Assembly: GCA_963920525.1 (NCBI GenBank)
Contig: OY986435.1
Coordinates: forward strand, 299,954,208-300,018,207
Origin: Dichetophora obliterata
Taxonomy: Eukaryota > Arthropoda > Insecta > Diptera > Sciomyzidae
Reading direction: 5' to 3'
Length of the DNA stretch: 64,000 nt
Shown here: one piece after another, positions 45,433 through 57,544 of the stretch
Numbering within the stretch: position 1 is the first letter of the stretch
How the letters are laid out: the number at the start of each line of letters is the position of its first letter
Notes under the pieces: model-generated
Told to the model about the DNA's origin: nothing
The model's input: only the letters and a program-made list of their open reading frames with translations
The model's database searches: none
Program-made: the position numbers and the translations under genes

Positions 45433-46318
45433 TGTCACTTAGCAGGGAGCATCGCAAAAAGCCTTTAAAAATGTACACTTATGTAAATACATACACTTAT
45501 GTATTTTGACGTCGCAACGAATCTATATTCTTATTGAAATCACTGTGTTAGTCCTTATTTTAATCCTTGAAGAACTCCTAGAAGTCTAGTTGTCTAAATA
45601 AGGCCTATTCGAGTTGTTCGATCTTCTAGTAAATCAGCCTGAGTCGAATCAAAAGCATTAAATCCAATAGCACTGCTGGCTTTTAACAGATTGAGCTAAC
45701 AAAATTCAACTGCTATCTATTTGCAAAAATTGTCAAAACAGTTAGCAGATACCATACTTTTAAAAATGATTTTTACATCAAACTAAAAGAATGTGCTTCA
45801 ATATACTTTTAACTTTGCCTTAAAAAAGTTTCGTTCAGAAACAATCGTTTAGTTTTTTGTAAATGAGCTGAAAGAATCATTTATTGTAAATTTGCAAATA
45901 AGGGGAAACTGTTAACACCACTGATTATACAAAATCAAATACATCCAAAATAAACAAATACACAATAAATCCTACAAAACATACTTTAGCACTATATAAA
46001 CTTCGACCTTAACAAGTTTTATTAAAATAATATTATTAAATTTTTTAAAGAGAGTAACAAGAATTCGTCTTTTGTGAATATGCAAAAAATATGCACAGCT
46101 GCTTGTACCACAGATTTTAAAAAACCAAATGACCTACGATTCAAACTTTAAGATGTTCTACAAAACGATTTTAGCTTTGGCCTTAAAAAGTTTTATTAAA
46201 ATAAAATCATTCAGTTTTTTTAAAAAAATTGGAATAAACTTAGATCTGTGCCAGCTAATGATTGCCAGCTTTGACAGTTGGACGGAGAGAAATAATCTAT
46301 CTTTATTATTGACTGGGT
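45433..46318. other. AT-rich spacer
   Basis: No gene recognised. Because the gypsy element is a clean insertion, this should be continuous with the sequence left of 39,500. Confidence 0.5.
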
Positions 46319-46758
46319 TTTTTTCATTAGAGATCAGGATTATAACATCGAATTTGCAAGCAAAGCAAAAACAACAAATGATCCAGCAAGTGAGCTGAAT
46401 CATTTAAATTGACCCAGTTCTATGTTGATGACGTTGCGACTGTATAAACAGGCAGTACCGCATTATTTGACATTTAAAAAGTTTGGTAGCAATAGTATTG
46501 CTAACAACAAAACATGTTTCTTTCAAATTCTTCAGCGGCATATTCGTTACTCGAACTTCCGACTCCATAAGCAATTGGTTAAATTGTAGGGCAGCTTCCA
46601 GAAAAGAATTTTTATTTATCGCAAAACTTATCAGCCAGCTAAAACAAAACATCAGCTATTCATCTGTAAGCAGAAAATAGCGCCATCTGTCTGTAAGTAG
46701 CAAACATCGCAAAAATTGATCTGAACCTTTTTTTTCACAAATGATCTGATATCGCATG
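46319..46758 (+). mobile_element. MITE family C, copy 1
   Basis: The ends are inverted: ttttttcattagagatcag and a matching gatatcgcatgaaaaaaa near 46,758. The inner sequence shared with 59,617-59,836 (inverted) includes atttgcaagcaaagcaaaaa, aacaaatgatccagcaagtgagctg, ctgtaagtag, gcaaaaattgatctgaa and tttttttcacaaatgatc. About 440 bp, non-coding. Family A copy 2 follows immediately. Confidence 0.7.
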
Positions 46759-46769
46759 AAAAAAAAACT

Positions 46770-46985
46770 ATTATATAAAATTGAAGTGCTAACTTAATCT
46801 TACCACTTTACCTCAAAAGTACTGGTACGATTTTTGTGAAAAGTGTTTTAAAATATCATATTTTTGCGGCAAAATAGTTTAGGGGTATTTTTCTTTCGAA
46901 ATTTTCATTAATAGTAAATTTAATTAAAGTGTTAAGTTTTTTAGCAAATTACCCCAGCCATGCATTGCTTAATCGTTTTTTTTAC
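46770..46985 (+). repeat. Dispersed repeat family A, copy 2
   Basis: Inverted counterpart of 12,580-12,800; see that entry for shared words. No ends or coding sequence. Confidence 0.65.
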
Positions 46986-47178
46986 GCGGTTCCCAGCAAA
47001 ACATTTTTATAATTTTGTAAGGCCTTTATTTAATATTCGCTTATTTAATGCATTACATAAAACTTAAAGCCCAAAAAGCTATTACGTTTTGTTTTAAGTA
47101 ATGCAGACTGTAATTCCTCATAATAACATTTGTTTATTTTTGTTTTCTTTGTTCTTTGTAAGAATCAAGGAATGCCAA

Positions 47179-47277
47179 CTTTGGAGGGCCGATCCACCCA
47201 TGCCAGTGGTGGCACTTTACATGAAAAAATCAGCGAAATGGGGTCGCCACTGACATGGGTGGATCAGCCCTCCGAAG
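47179..47277. repeat. 33-bp-arm hairpin
   Basis: Arms 47,179-47,211 and 47,245-47,277 are inverted copies (29 of 33) around a 33-bp loop, with gatccacccatg and catgggtggatc at the core. The region is unusually GC-rich for this window. Confidence 0.75.
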
Positions 47278-49118
47278 TAAGTGGGGGTCGGTCATACATT
47301 TGGGCTCGATTGGGGCACTCTAAATGGATCAAAGAGGGATTTTTCAAAATTTGGCCCTACGGGACAAAAGTCAAAAGTTGAAGCATTAGAATTCGTTTTA
47401 GAGGTATAGTTCCTCGGGCAAATTTTCTTATTTTGATCCCTAGAATACAATTTTCACTGAGCAATGGGTGATTTTTTTGCATCCCCACAAATCGACCCGG
47501 CCTAACGTATAGTCTTTATCAGCATCATCTCCTGAGTCAACTTTGCCATGTCCGTCTATCTGTCTGTTGACACGATTACAGCCGCAATTTTAAAGCTATC
47601 TTATTTAATTTTTGTATATGCGCTTATATTTTTTATTTAACAAAAGAATGAGCCAAATCGGATGAAAACAACCCATACAAAATTATGTTATCAAAACAAT
47701 AAAATCTCTTAAAATGTCACAAAAATTTATGTAGTGACTTAAAATTAAGCTTTGCACATAAGCTTTGAAGCAAAATATTGACTATATTTGTAAAATTTGT
47801 TGAAATCGGATAGGACCACGCCTACCTCCCATACAAAACGACTTTAACAAAATGGTAGAATCTCTTTAAATGCCACTCAAACTAATGTAATGACTTAAAA
47901 TTTTGCACATAAACTTTGTTTTCAAATATTTTCCATGTATTTGTCAAAGAAGTACAAAAACACGGCAACCTTCCACATAAAGTAGCTGCATGAAAAAGGT
48001 CAAGTTTCTAAAAATTCCGCAAAAATTAAATTTATTAAAGTTTTCTATATGACCTTGTTATTTATTATGTTGATTTTCTATTTTTTAAATAAAAATTCAA
48101 AATGTTTGATAGTTTAAATAATTCCTGATTTTAAATAAAAATTATAGTTGTTTGATAGTTTAAAATCGTTTATTGAGCTTTAGGTCAGGTTAGAACAATT
48201 AATTGCTCATTTATTCAAAATCAAGTATTTAAAATCAAGAACGATTTAAACTATCAAATATTTGGAATTTGAATCATAGAAAATAAACATAATTAATTTA
48301 ATTATATAATAAAGTGCACATATGCTTAAAATATTAAAACTCACTTTGAGTTTGAAAAATGGCAACATGGTATACAAAATTGGCCAATCTGCCATACAAA
48401 GCGACGTCAGCGACGTAGCATTACTTTTATAAATTCCACAAACATGTGTGCATTTACAGCATATTTAGCACATAATCTTTCATATCTTAAACATGTTTTT
48501 TCAGTGGAGTTTTTGCAAAATTGGATGAACACCACGCCCATCCTCTATACGAAGTGACGTCATCAAACTTTGAAATTATGCATTACTTAGAATATTGTGT
48601 GGGGGTATTTTAACTTTGACCCAGTCGAAGATAATTCCTAACTATTTTTTTTTTTTTTAAATTTGCCGACTTTGACTTTTCGTCTGCTAGCAAATGAACA
48701 GAAAAAATAGTCCTTGTAAAAATCCGCGTTGAAGCCAGGACTTAAATTAAAAATGTTAATATGTATCAAGAGACAAACTGTCACGCACGTCAAAGACATA
48801 CAAAAGGGTATCAGTGGTGTGAGAATCACATCCCAATAAACAAAACGGATTTGCTACTCTTGGAAAATTTGTTTGCAAACGAGTTACGTTTCGATTTCAC
48901 TATCGGGAAAAAGCCACAATTGATTAATAAATCATAAGTATTAAAAAAGGTAAACGAATCCTTAACCCTCTACTGCACACAAAGCCATATATGGCTTTTC
49001 ATTTTTTAATTCGAATTTCCAACGGATATTAGAAGTTAGGAAAAATAAGTTATTGAAATGCATAAGTAGACGCTCATTAATGTGTGGTGAATGTCAAAAT
49101 CCAACTTGTATGTAGATG
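47278..49118. other. Degenerate dispersed repeats, no gene
   Basis: The stretch 47,520-48,600 contains repeated themes (atgtccgtctatctgtctgttgacacg, aatcggat followed by ccacgcc, and catacaaa followed by acgac) that look like two or three degraded copies of one repeat. No coding sequence. Confidence 0.45.
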
Positions 49119-49120
49119 TA

Positions 49121-49880
49121 GGTGCCGTGATATATTCCCAAGTGGCACAATCCCAATTTTTAATTTTGGGTTTAAGTCAATTTTTTTTACTTCTGATTAT
49201 GTTACTATGGAAGGGATGACATATTCCCAAATAAAAATAAGTCAAAAATCCAAATACTTTTATAGTTTTTCTATAAATCGCTCGATCTTTTATAAAATTT
49301 TTTAATTTTTTGATATATTAGGCTGGAAGTGCAAATTAAAGAAAAAAACTAAACTTGTTTAGGTAATTGAAAAAAGTTGGGACTTACATATGTAATAAAA
49401 GTGTTCTATCTTGAAAAGTAATGCATGGAATTTAATGGTTAATAGCTTATTGAATACGTAGTAGCATAAGTTTTCTTTAAATATTCTTGCTGAGTTTATA
49501 AAAGTATGCAATTTATTTAAAAAAGCAAGTTTTTCGAGCCCATTTTCTTTAATTTGGACCCCTATAACTTCTAAACCAAATGAGAGCAGCCTTTAATTTG
49601 TACAGATTTGGAATTTAAAGCTCTTAATACATGCATACGTTCCACGAAAAAATAGACCAAAAAAATAGTTTTGGCTAAAAACAAAATATTTCGAATTGTC
49701 TATCCAAAAGTGACATTGTCAATGCTCAAAAGTGACATTGTCCCAATTGGGGTTATGACACTTTACAATCAGTGACATTGCCCCAAGTATAAAATTTGAA
49801 ATTATGTTACTGCATAAGGAGTGACATAATCCCAAAATTAAAAATTAGGATTGTGCCACTGGGGGTTATGTCTGGGTACC
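49121..49880. mobile_element. 760-bp inverted-repeat element with TA flanks
   Basis: About 50 bp at each end are imperfect inverses. They share ggt(g/a)cc at the outermost positions, agtggcacaatcc and aatttttaattttggg. TA flanks both ends (49,119-49,120 and 49,881-49,882). Repeats of agtgacattgtccc lie inside the right half. No protein was recognised. This fits a non-autonomous Tc1/mariner-superfamily element. Confidence 0.65.
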
Positions 49881-50018
49881 TAAATGTAGCTTACTTAACA
49901 GTTAATAAGAAAAAATAAATAATTAATTTTTTGGGTTTAAGTAGGTACTAACTACTAAGAAGACTTAGTATTTATACAGACTTAAAAACAGTATATATAT
50001 TAATAAAAAAATTACATA

Positions 50019-51653
50019 CAGTGGTGGTCACGAACTTAGCACACACTGTGTTAGAAACTCTAATTTGAAAGTTTTTACATCTTAGCTTAAGAATTGTAAT
50101 CAAATATTTTTTGTTAAGTATTTTTTATGAAGTTAGCTCTATGTACCTTTAGTTGGTTTCTTAGTTATTCTTAAATTTTCTGACTTATTTCAAGTAGTAT
50201 GAATCAATGTGGTTTAAATGCAATGGACACGAATTTAGCACAGGTTAGAATTACTGTTCCATATCGTATTTTATTTTCGTTAATTAAACTTTACTAGTAA
50301 GATATACTAAATTTATTAAGTTTCTATTTGATTTCTAACAAAAAATTGCAGAAAGATATGGCGAAAGGCTACTGATGTTCAGAGACTCAGCGGCATTTGA
50401 TTCAGCAAATGAAAAATGGTGGAAGCACAGTTTCAGAGATTGCTCTGCTTCTTAGATGTTCGTTAAAGTTATTATATAACGCATTACAACATGTTGAGTA
50501 GTATTAGAGCAATAAAAATGTGAAATAGCGACCTAGAGCGCGAAAACAATAGCAAGAGAAGGCCATTTGATTTATAGAGCTTTACTTAGTGATCCTTTTA
50601 AGACCTCAAATAAAATTTAAAATGAAATTTCATCAAAATATGGCATAAATGTATCCTCAAAAGGCATAAGAAGACGCTTGAATGAAAACAATTTCCGTAG
50701 CTTTATAGCCCAACAAACACAGCATGTGTCGCAAAAAAATATTAAATGCAGTCTTGCCGTTGCAAAAGAATATTTAAAAAGTCAACGAATTTTTGGAAAA
50801 ATGTGCTTTGGAGGGATAAATCAAAGTTTTGCCAATTCGCATCTGACAGTAAACAATATGTGTGGCGTCCTCAAAACATGCAACACAATCCAAAGTACTC
50901 GCTTAAGACTAGTAAACAGGGTGGCTGAAATGTTATGGTATGGGCGGCTTTTTCTTGGCACTTAGTTGGTCCGATTGTTAAAATTTACCAAAAAATAGAT
51001 CAGCAATATTACAAAAACGTACTTGTCAATACCGTGATACCATTTCAAGAGGATTATTTGCCGCTTTAATGGCGTTTTATGCAGGATAATGATCCAAAGC
51101 ACAGTGCTCACATAGTTAAGAGTTGCTTGGAAGACAAACATATTGGCATTTTGAAGTGGCCATCGCAATCATCGGACTTAAACCCGACTGAGAATCTGTG
51201 GAGGGATGTCGAGCAGCAAATAAAAACAGTAAAATCCAAAAATTTGCCAGATTTGTTCAGGGAAATCCAAAGGATTCGTTATAGTATTCCAAAGTACCGT
51301 TGTGAGGCTTTGGTCGAAAGTTTACCAAGGACATTAGATGCAGTTATTAAGAATAAGGGATTTCCTACGAAATATTGAGTTTTATGCAATCAATTTTGAT
51401 TATATTTTTCATCCTAGATATTTTTTCGCTCATGTGCTAAATTCATGACCAAGTCGAAGTGCTTACTTTGAATTTTTATTTGATTTTAAGTCCTATAAAA
51501 AAAAAGTTTTGAAATAAAAAAATTTATATCAGAAATAAAGAAGACATAATATATACACTAAAAAAAAGTTAATTAAAAATTTACAACGAATAAATGGAAA
51601 ATAAAATTATTCACTTTACTTTTTTAAGTGTGCTAAATTCGTGACCACTACTG
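50019..51653 (+). mobile_element. Tc1-like element A with IR/DR ends
   Basis: The outer inverted repeats cagtggtggtcacgaactta (50,019) and gtgaccactactg (to 51,653) are flanked by TA (50,017-50,018 and 51,654-51,655). The core acgaatttagcaca recurs as a direct repeat about 200 bp inside each end (50,225-50,244 and 51,433-51,450). The element is 1,635 bp, close to full Tc1 length, and encodes a damaged DD34E transposase. Confidence 0.88.
50358..51378 (+). pseudogene. Tc1-like DD34E transposase A, decayed
   Basis: An ATG at 50,358 begins MAKG, followed in shifted frames by HLIQQMKNGGSTVSEIALLL (helix-turn-helix). The catalytic domain is read in pieces: NVLWRDKSKF (first Asp, with Lys where Glu is usual), VWRPQNMQHNPKY, NVMVWAAFSW, FMQDNDPKHSAHIVK (second Asp), and SSDLNPTENLW (Glu), with 34 residues between the last two. 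The C-terminus VIKNKGFPTKY ends at 51,378. At least three frame changes and several stops are present. Confidence 0.85.
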
Positions 51654-51721
51654 TATATGCCGATAGCACCAGCTGCTAGTGCTTAAGAATTTATTGTAGA
51701 TTAAGTTTATCTATATATATA

Positions 51722-53264
51722 CACTAAGAATCATAAGTCTACGCTCCCATCGCACAAAAACTTTCCTTAGCTTAAAAATTTCAAATTAACTTACGTTTGT
51801 TTCGATTTATTTCGATTATGTACTGTGCACATCACTAATGATGCTCTGTACATACTTTTTTGAATTCGTTCAGCGAGCGTTAGAAATAACGGCACTTATG
51901 GCGCCACATTTAAGCAATGGAAGTGTCAAAAGTGTACGCTCATTGCAAATTATTGCAAGTTGTACGCACGTAAACGCGGGCAAATTCGTTTTTTGTTGGT
52001 TTTTAATAATAAAAAGTATTTAATTCAATAAAATTTATATTTTATTTCTTGATATTCTAATCGTTTTTTTTAGTGGCATCTAGAAGAAAAGAAATAAGTG
52101 TCGGTGAAAGAAAAATATTTATAAAGCTTTGGGAAGAGGGTCAAAACTATCGACAAATTGGTAAAACAGTTGGCAGAGCATGGACCTCGGTTCGAACAGT
52201 AGTTCAGAACTTTCAAAGTACCGGAATAATAACTTCAAAGCCACGTCCAGGGCGCCCACCTAAGCTATCAGATCGAGAATCTCGCAGTATAATTTCACTT
52301 GTGAAAAAAAATTCGAAAATTACTGCTTCTCAAATATCTCTTGATATCGATCAAAAGTTTGGCAAGACTATAAGTGTATCTACTTCAAGAAGAATTTTGA
52401 GAAAGGCCGGATATCATGGAAGGGTTGCTCGTAAGAAACCCTTCATATCATTGGTAAACTGACAAAAGCGTATTGCCTTTGCAAATCAGTACGTAAACAA
52501 ACCATCTGAGTTCTGGAGAAATGTCATGTTTACAGATGAGAGTAAGTTCTGCATTTTCGGAATAAAAGGACGGCAGATTGTGTGGAGAAAGCCGGGTACA
52601 GCCCTCAATAAAGAGAACTTATTGGCAACTGTTAAGCATGGTGGTGGAGGTGTGATGATGTGGGGGTGTATGGCAGCTAGTGGAGTTGGCAATTGTGTGT
52701 TTATTGAGTCGATTATGGATAAATTCGGTTATTTAAACATTTTGAAAGAAAACGTAAAAGAAAGTGCAGAGAAACTTGGGTTGTCAAGTGAGTTTTACTT
52801 TCAACAAGACAACGACCCAAAACACACGGCTGAAATTGTAAAGCTTTGGCTACTTTACAATGTACCAAAACAGCTGAAAACACCTCCACAGTCACCAGAT
52901 CTTAACCCCATTGAGCACTTGTGGGCATTGCTAGAACGAAAAATTCGAAACTTAAACGTCGTGGTTATCCAACAAGCTACTGACAAGAATATATTTTCAT
53001 TTTGTTTTAATAAATTTTAAGTTTTATGTATGAACTTGTTTGAGGAGCTTAGACTTTTGACTCTTTAATTTTTATATTTTAGTTAAATAATGCTTTATAA
53101 TTTAAAATAACGTTAATAAACAATAAAAATAATGTATGAATATGAAACCTATTACAATCGGAAAATATAATATACAAAAATTTTTTTGAAAAAATAACTT
53201 TTTTTTAATTTTTTAAGACTTAATTTTTTTTTACGGTAGGAGCGTAGACTTATGATTCTTAGTG
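51722..53264 (+). mobile_element. Tc1-like element B with IR/DR ends
   Basis: The outer inverted repeats cactaagaatcataagtcta (51,722) and its inverse ending at 53,264 match over about 27 bp and are flanked by TA (51,720-51,721 and 53,265-53,266). A related word, gtcaaaagt(g/c)ta(c/a)gctc, recurs about 200 bp inside each end (51,923-51,943 and 53,042-53,063). It is 1,543 bp and lies 68 bp from element A. Confidence 0.88.
52073..53020 (+). pseudogene. Tc1-like DD34E transposase B, nearly intact
   Basis: One frame runs almost throughout. It has two helix-turn-helix regions (RKIFIKLWEEGQNYRQIGKT and SRSIISLVKKNSKITASQIS) with the GRPPK hook between them. A TGA at 52,460 falls within SLVN*QKRIAFA, after which come FTDESKF (first Asp), WGCMAASGVG, FQQDNDPKHTAE (second Asp) and SPDLNPIEHLW (Glu) with 34 residues between the last two. 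The first codon is GTG rather than ATG. A C-terminal deletion near 52,955 shifts the frame; the usual end (RRGYPTSY) is visible in another frame ending at 52,983. The lesions are few, so inactivation looks fairly recent. Confidence 0.88.
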
Positions 53265-53269
53265 TAAAA

Positions 53270-53625
53270 TAGGATGTGTGTATGTAAGTAACGTATGGAC
53301 TCCAAAACGGCTGGGCCGATTTTGATGAAATTTTCAGGTAATGTTCATCTTGGTACGGTGGGTAACATAGGCTACATTTGGACCCGATAGGTGGCGCTGG
53401 GGTGGACTTATATCGAAAATTTGAATTTATGGACCAATTTAACTGAAATTCAGAATGTATGTTTGTTTGATCATAAGAAAATAATTTGTGTATAAATGGA
53501 CACGGTAGGTGGCGCTGGGGTGGACTTATTTCGAAAATTCGATGGCGTGAAAAATATATAAATACTTTTAATTTTATTTTATAACGAGGGGAGTAGCGAA
53601 GCACATCGGGTTCAGCTAGTAATAA
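53270..53625 (+). repeat. CTAG-ended dispersed repeat (possibly Helitron-like)
   Basis: The sequence contains ggactccaaaacggctgggc and cgattttgatgaaatttt, then two copies of ggtggcgctggggtggactta (about 53,390 and 53,508), and ends gcgaagcacatcgggttcagctag followed by T. Helitron 3' ends have CTRR before T, but no diagnostic 3' hairpin or 5' TC end was confirmed. The core also resembles family A and the sequence at 57,555. Confidence 0.45.
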
Positions 53626-55323
53626 ATATTTAATAAAAAAAATACATATAAACTTTACCTTTCAGTATAATTCGACGACGCTTAGTTTAATCGCTTTAAC
53701 CATTTTTTAATCCCTGCCTCATTTTCGATATATCCTGGTTTAAAGATTAAGTACGTGTGAATGCAGTTTTTGTTAGAACAACTTTTTTTATTAGCTTAAG
53801 CAGCTTCATGTCTTCAGGTGAAAAATTAACAATTAGCTACGTAGAAAAAATTTTTAGGAACAGTTGAACCCTGAAAACCTAATCTTAAAGTTTCAAATTG
53901 ACCCCATAATTAAAAAAGGCAGAGTTTCGTATGAAAGTTTTGCTTAGAGAAGCTTTGGGCAAACAATTTGTTTAAAATTAAATTCTTTTTTAAATTAATT
54001 TTTGTTGTGCATTAGAGTGGAACGATTTCTTTACCTCACCTGCTTTATGTATTTTTAAATACTCCTTGTCAAAACATCACAAACTGTGGGTTTCACGTTA
54101 AAACTAATCATGGCATTTTTTAAGATAATTATCTGATCTACAATTTTGCTGTAAGCCGATTTTATGTTTGATATAGAGGAGTGGAGATATTGGCTTAACT
54201 TTGAACCCGAATATCTACTAGGGCGTACATGGTATCTTAAAGAACTCATGGTAGGTAATTAATTATGACTTAATTAAGAGGTTTGCATCAAAAAATTTGG
54301 CAGTACATTTTTTGATTCCTATTAAAAAAAATAGTTTTTAAAAAAAAAAACATGGCAATTAAATTAAAAAATAAACAAAAACCCTCGGGCAAAGTCAAAA
54401 GTTATGTCGCAGAAAAAAATTTGTTTTAACGAGGAGTTTTCAAAAATATATGAAGCCGATGACGATTTTTTGCTTCCATACATTTCATTCCACTCTACTG
54501 TACATCATGTTTTCCAGAACATTTAAAAAACTTTTAAATCAATCCCACTTATAATACAGATTCTACAGCGCTTCAAACTCGGTGCGCCAGAGTAACTGTA
54601 AGCGCATCTTTCTTGAAACATACTTTTTCAAAACGGATAACACTCCAGCAAACGATCTAATCTACCAATTTTATTATCATTTTTAATTATTTGTAATGTA
54701 ATTCTACATCCCTTTTACTAAAATAATTGTCTATGCCAAAAAAAAGTTAGGATAAAATTACGAATAAAATCTTTGTAGAAATATAAACAGAGGCTAGTAG
54801 TAGAATGTACAAATGTTTTGTACATAGTACAAACGTTTGTAGTGTTGGTCGCATAAAAAAATTTTTTGAATTCTTAACTTTGTACATTCTTCAAACGCTA
54901 GTTTGTAAAAATCTATAATGTATAAATTTGTGAACTGAACGAACATTGTTTGATAATATAATATAGCGGTGGCAGCAGCGTTCGTATATTTGTACGTATC
55001 TTTTGTAGATGAAACGAAAGCGTTTGTAAAATATACAAATATTTCTTTGTACATTGTGTTATTCACTAAGTCGTTCGTAGGCTGAAAAGAACAAACTAAG
55101 CTTTTTTTGGAGTGGAAAATTTGTCCAGTTCTTACATGCAACAATATGGCCAAAAATAACGTAAATTTTTAGATTTTCTCTTCACGCTTCATAATTTTTT
55201 TAATTTTTCATATTTCCATTCCAAATTGGTAAATGAAGTATATTCAAAGGTCTTATTTCGAATTTTATTTTTTTGCAGACGTTTTGGAACCGAGCTGTGA
55301 TGTGGCCCGTTTTTGACATTTTT
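53626..55323. other. AT-rich spacer, no gene
   Basis: No protein family recognised. The region 54,790-55,080 repeats words such as tgtacaaa, caaacgtttgta and aacgaaag in both orientations and may be a degraded inverted-repeat element. Confidence 0.4.
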
Positions 55324-55327
55324 TTAA

Positions 55328-57054
55328 CCCATTTTGGCCCGGTACCCAATCCCGTTGAAATTTTTTGGTGAATTTTGGAACTCAGGCTATTTTTGACTTA
55401 ATCAAGAAAAATCCGTTAAAACTTTTTTCCTATCTGTAATGGTTTTTGAGTAATGGTTGGGGTAGTTTTCTACCCATTGGGCCAATAGATACACTTATTT
55501 AGACAAAAACTATGTTTAGTGGAACAAAAATTTATTTGAAAAAATTATGAAAATTCATTGAACAAAAATAAGTTATACATGTAATGAAATGAAAAATTAA
55601 ATATATTTTTTTATTATTTATGTTTATAAAATTTTTCAAAACATTTTGGGTGCAAGTTTATATAACATTTTTTGCAAATGAACGGAGTTTTGGATGAACA
55701 AAATTTGCATCGTCTTGGTGGTGTGCCGTCGGTGCGTTTACTAGGGAAATGCTTTGATTTGTTCTGATCAGATAGTTCTCTTATACCACTTGCAAAGAGG
55801 CCACCACCACTTTTTTCCACGTATGCCCAAGGCATTATCATGAAGGCCCACTCCTCCCTTGCCATATTAAAAGTGGCAAATAAAAAAAGTAGAATGAAGA
55901 TCCATAAATTCATGGACTGGAAGTACAATGTCTCAATACCTACATTGTATTCTTTTATCATGCGTGGAACACTGATGTTTACATGTTCTTTTTTTGTGTA
56001 CGATCATAGCGTCTGGCCGTAGCAAATAATTCCACAAATGAATGATTAGATAACACATTAACGTTTGCATTATCTTTCCATCTGACAGCAGCAAGCTCCT
56101 TGTCATGTTCATAAGTGCCGTGTATTCGCCTTTTTTAATTTTTTTAGGCAATTTGGCTCCTTCAATTTGATTTGCTCGAACAGCTTGTGTGTCATGAAAC
56201 AGAAGAAATACGTATTTTTTATTGACTGTGGTAATTAAAAATATACTGCAATATTTTAACTTCTGGAATGTATATAAATAATATTTACCTGTTGCAAGAA
56301 ATCGGCGGTCACTTAGCAGCCACATGAGATAAAACGAAGTGAAGAAGTTATCAAAGAAATCAAAGGATCGGTGAACAGCAGTGACAACTGCATCTTCTTC
56401 GTCAGATGAATTTAAAACCGCCATTATTTCCTCGACTTTTAACGCCCTTTGTCGCCTCATGTTAAAATCAAAATAGTATTACCGTATTAAAATTGTATTT
56501 AAAACTTTAAGTAAATTGTCGTTTGTTAGATAAATATATTTATCAATATTCACGTAATCCCTAAACACTCGAAAAACTTGTTATAATGCCGAAATGTTTC
56601 AAACCAGCAGCAAAACATAAATTGCGCAGTAAATTATGGCGTCGTTTTCAATATAAATGAATGTCAAATTTGTCTGAAAAGTATGAACACATTGTCCCAA
56701 TGGGTAGAAAACTACCCACGCAGATTTAACATCGAAAAAAATAGGGATGGTAGTTGCGAATTCAATTTTTTTTCTTATATCGGTACTACCATCTATTCGC
56801 AACATGGAACAAATGTAAATATTATCATATGAAATATTTAAATAATTAAATTTTTTAATATAAAAATGGTCTTTTAATTAATTGGAGGGGAAGGTGGTGG
56901 GTGTGGTTGATCCAAGGTCATAGCAATACATACATGATAGCCAACATTCGAAATATTATTTATGTACCAACAAATAATTTTTATAAATTGTAGTTTCATA
57001 GAAAACTCTATTTTAGTTCAGGGGTAGAAAACTACCCCTCTGGGCCAAAATGGG
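55328..57054 (-). mobile_element. piggyBac element, internally deleted
   Basis: The ends are 13-bp inverted repeats cccattttggccc (55,328) and its inverse ending at 57,054, flanked by TTAA (55,324-55,327 and 57,055-57,058), the piggyBac target. Palindromic words of the type gggtagaaaactaccc lie near both ends (55,460-55,487, 56,690-56,720, 57,021-57,036). The minus strand encodes a shortened piggyBac transposase. The length is 1,727 bp. Confidence 0.9.
55614..56460 (-). pseudogene. piggyBac-type transposase, deleted and frameshifted
   Basis: The ATG at 56,460 opens MRRQRALKVEEIMAVLNSSD, then a deletion joins it to DFFDNFFTSFYLMWLLSD and RFLATG, a late part of the piggyBac catalytic domain. 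A 105-base segment with GT...AG ends (56,184-56,288) interrupts the protein and reads like an intron; its removal joins LAT to VRANQIEGAKLPKKIKKGEY. Frameshifts follow near 56,120 and 55,990: ELAAVRWKDNANV and SVPRMIKEYNVG. The C-terminus keeps the cysteine-rich finger (RRCKFCSSK, CKKCYINLHPKCFEKFYK), ending at 55,614. The first catalytic Asp residues are missing. Confidence 0.83.
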
Positions 57055-57309
57055 TTAAGCACACCAACTTTTGCGCCATCTTTATACATAAAAACTATGT
57101 TACGAAAAAAAGTTTTTAATCTAAACGGATGATGTAAAATTAGCATGCAACTTAAATTTGTTGTTTATATAATATACTTTTTTAGAAAACATCTTCTAAA
57201 TGATGTCTTAATTTCGATCGCTTTTATCTTAAACCTCCCTGAAACAACATATTTAGCTTTTATAAGCAATAATACTCCCCTAAAATAATAGAGCTAAATA
57301 AAATAACAC

Positions 57310-57345
57310 ATTAGATTTAGATTTAGATTTAGATTGTTAGATTTT
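57310..57345. repeat. (AGATTT)n microsatellite
   Basis: About four agattt units in a row. Confidence 0.8.
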
Positions 57346-57450
57346 TAAATCTAGAAATTTAAATCTCTTTTCATATGGTATGAATTAAATTATTTTTTTT
57401 TAATAATATGGCGTCTTAGATAATAATCTATAGTCATAAAACTCATTTTC

Positions 57451-57544
57451 TGTTTGTCTGTTTGTTTGTTTGTTTGTTTGTTTGTTTGTTTGTTTGTTTG
57501 TTTGTTTGTTTGTTTGTTTGTTTGTTTGTTTGTTTGTTTGTTTG
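57451..57544. repeat. (TTTG)n microsatellite
   Basis: More than 20 tttg units. It appears to have grown out of a tgtttgtctgtttg word that begins a dispersed repeat. Confidence 0.95.

Noticed and set aside
53270..53625. A confirmed Helitron
   Set aside because: Only the CTAG end before T fits. The 5' TC end and the 3' hairpin were not demonstrated, so it is listed as a repeat only.
55933..56460. A novel 175-residue membrane-like protein
   Set aside because: It reads through an intron-like segment and frameshifts of a piggyBac transposase bounded by TTAA and TIRs.
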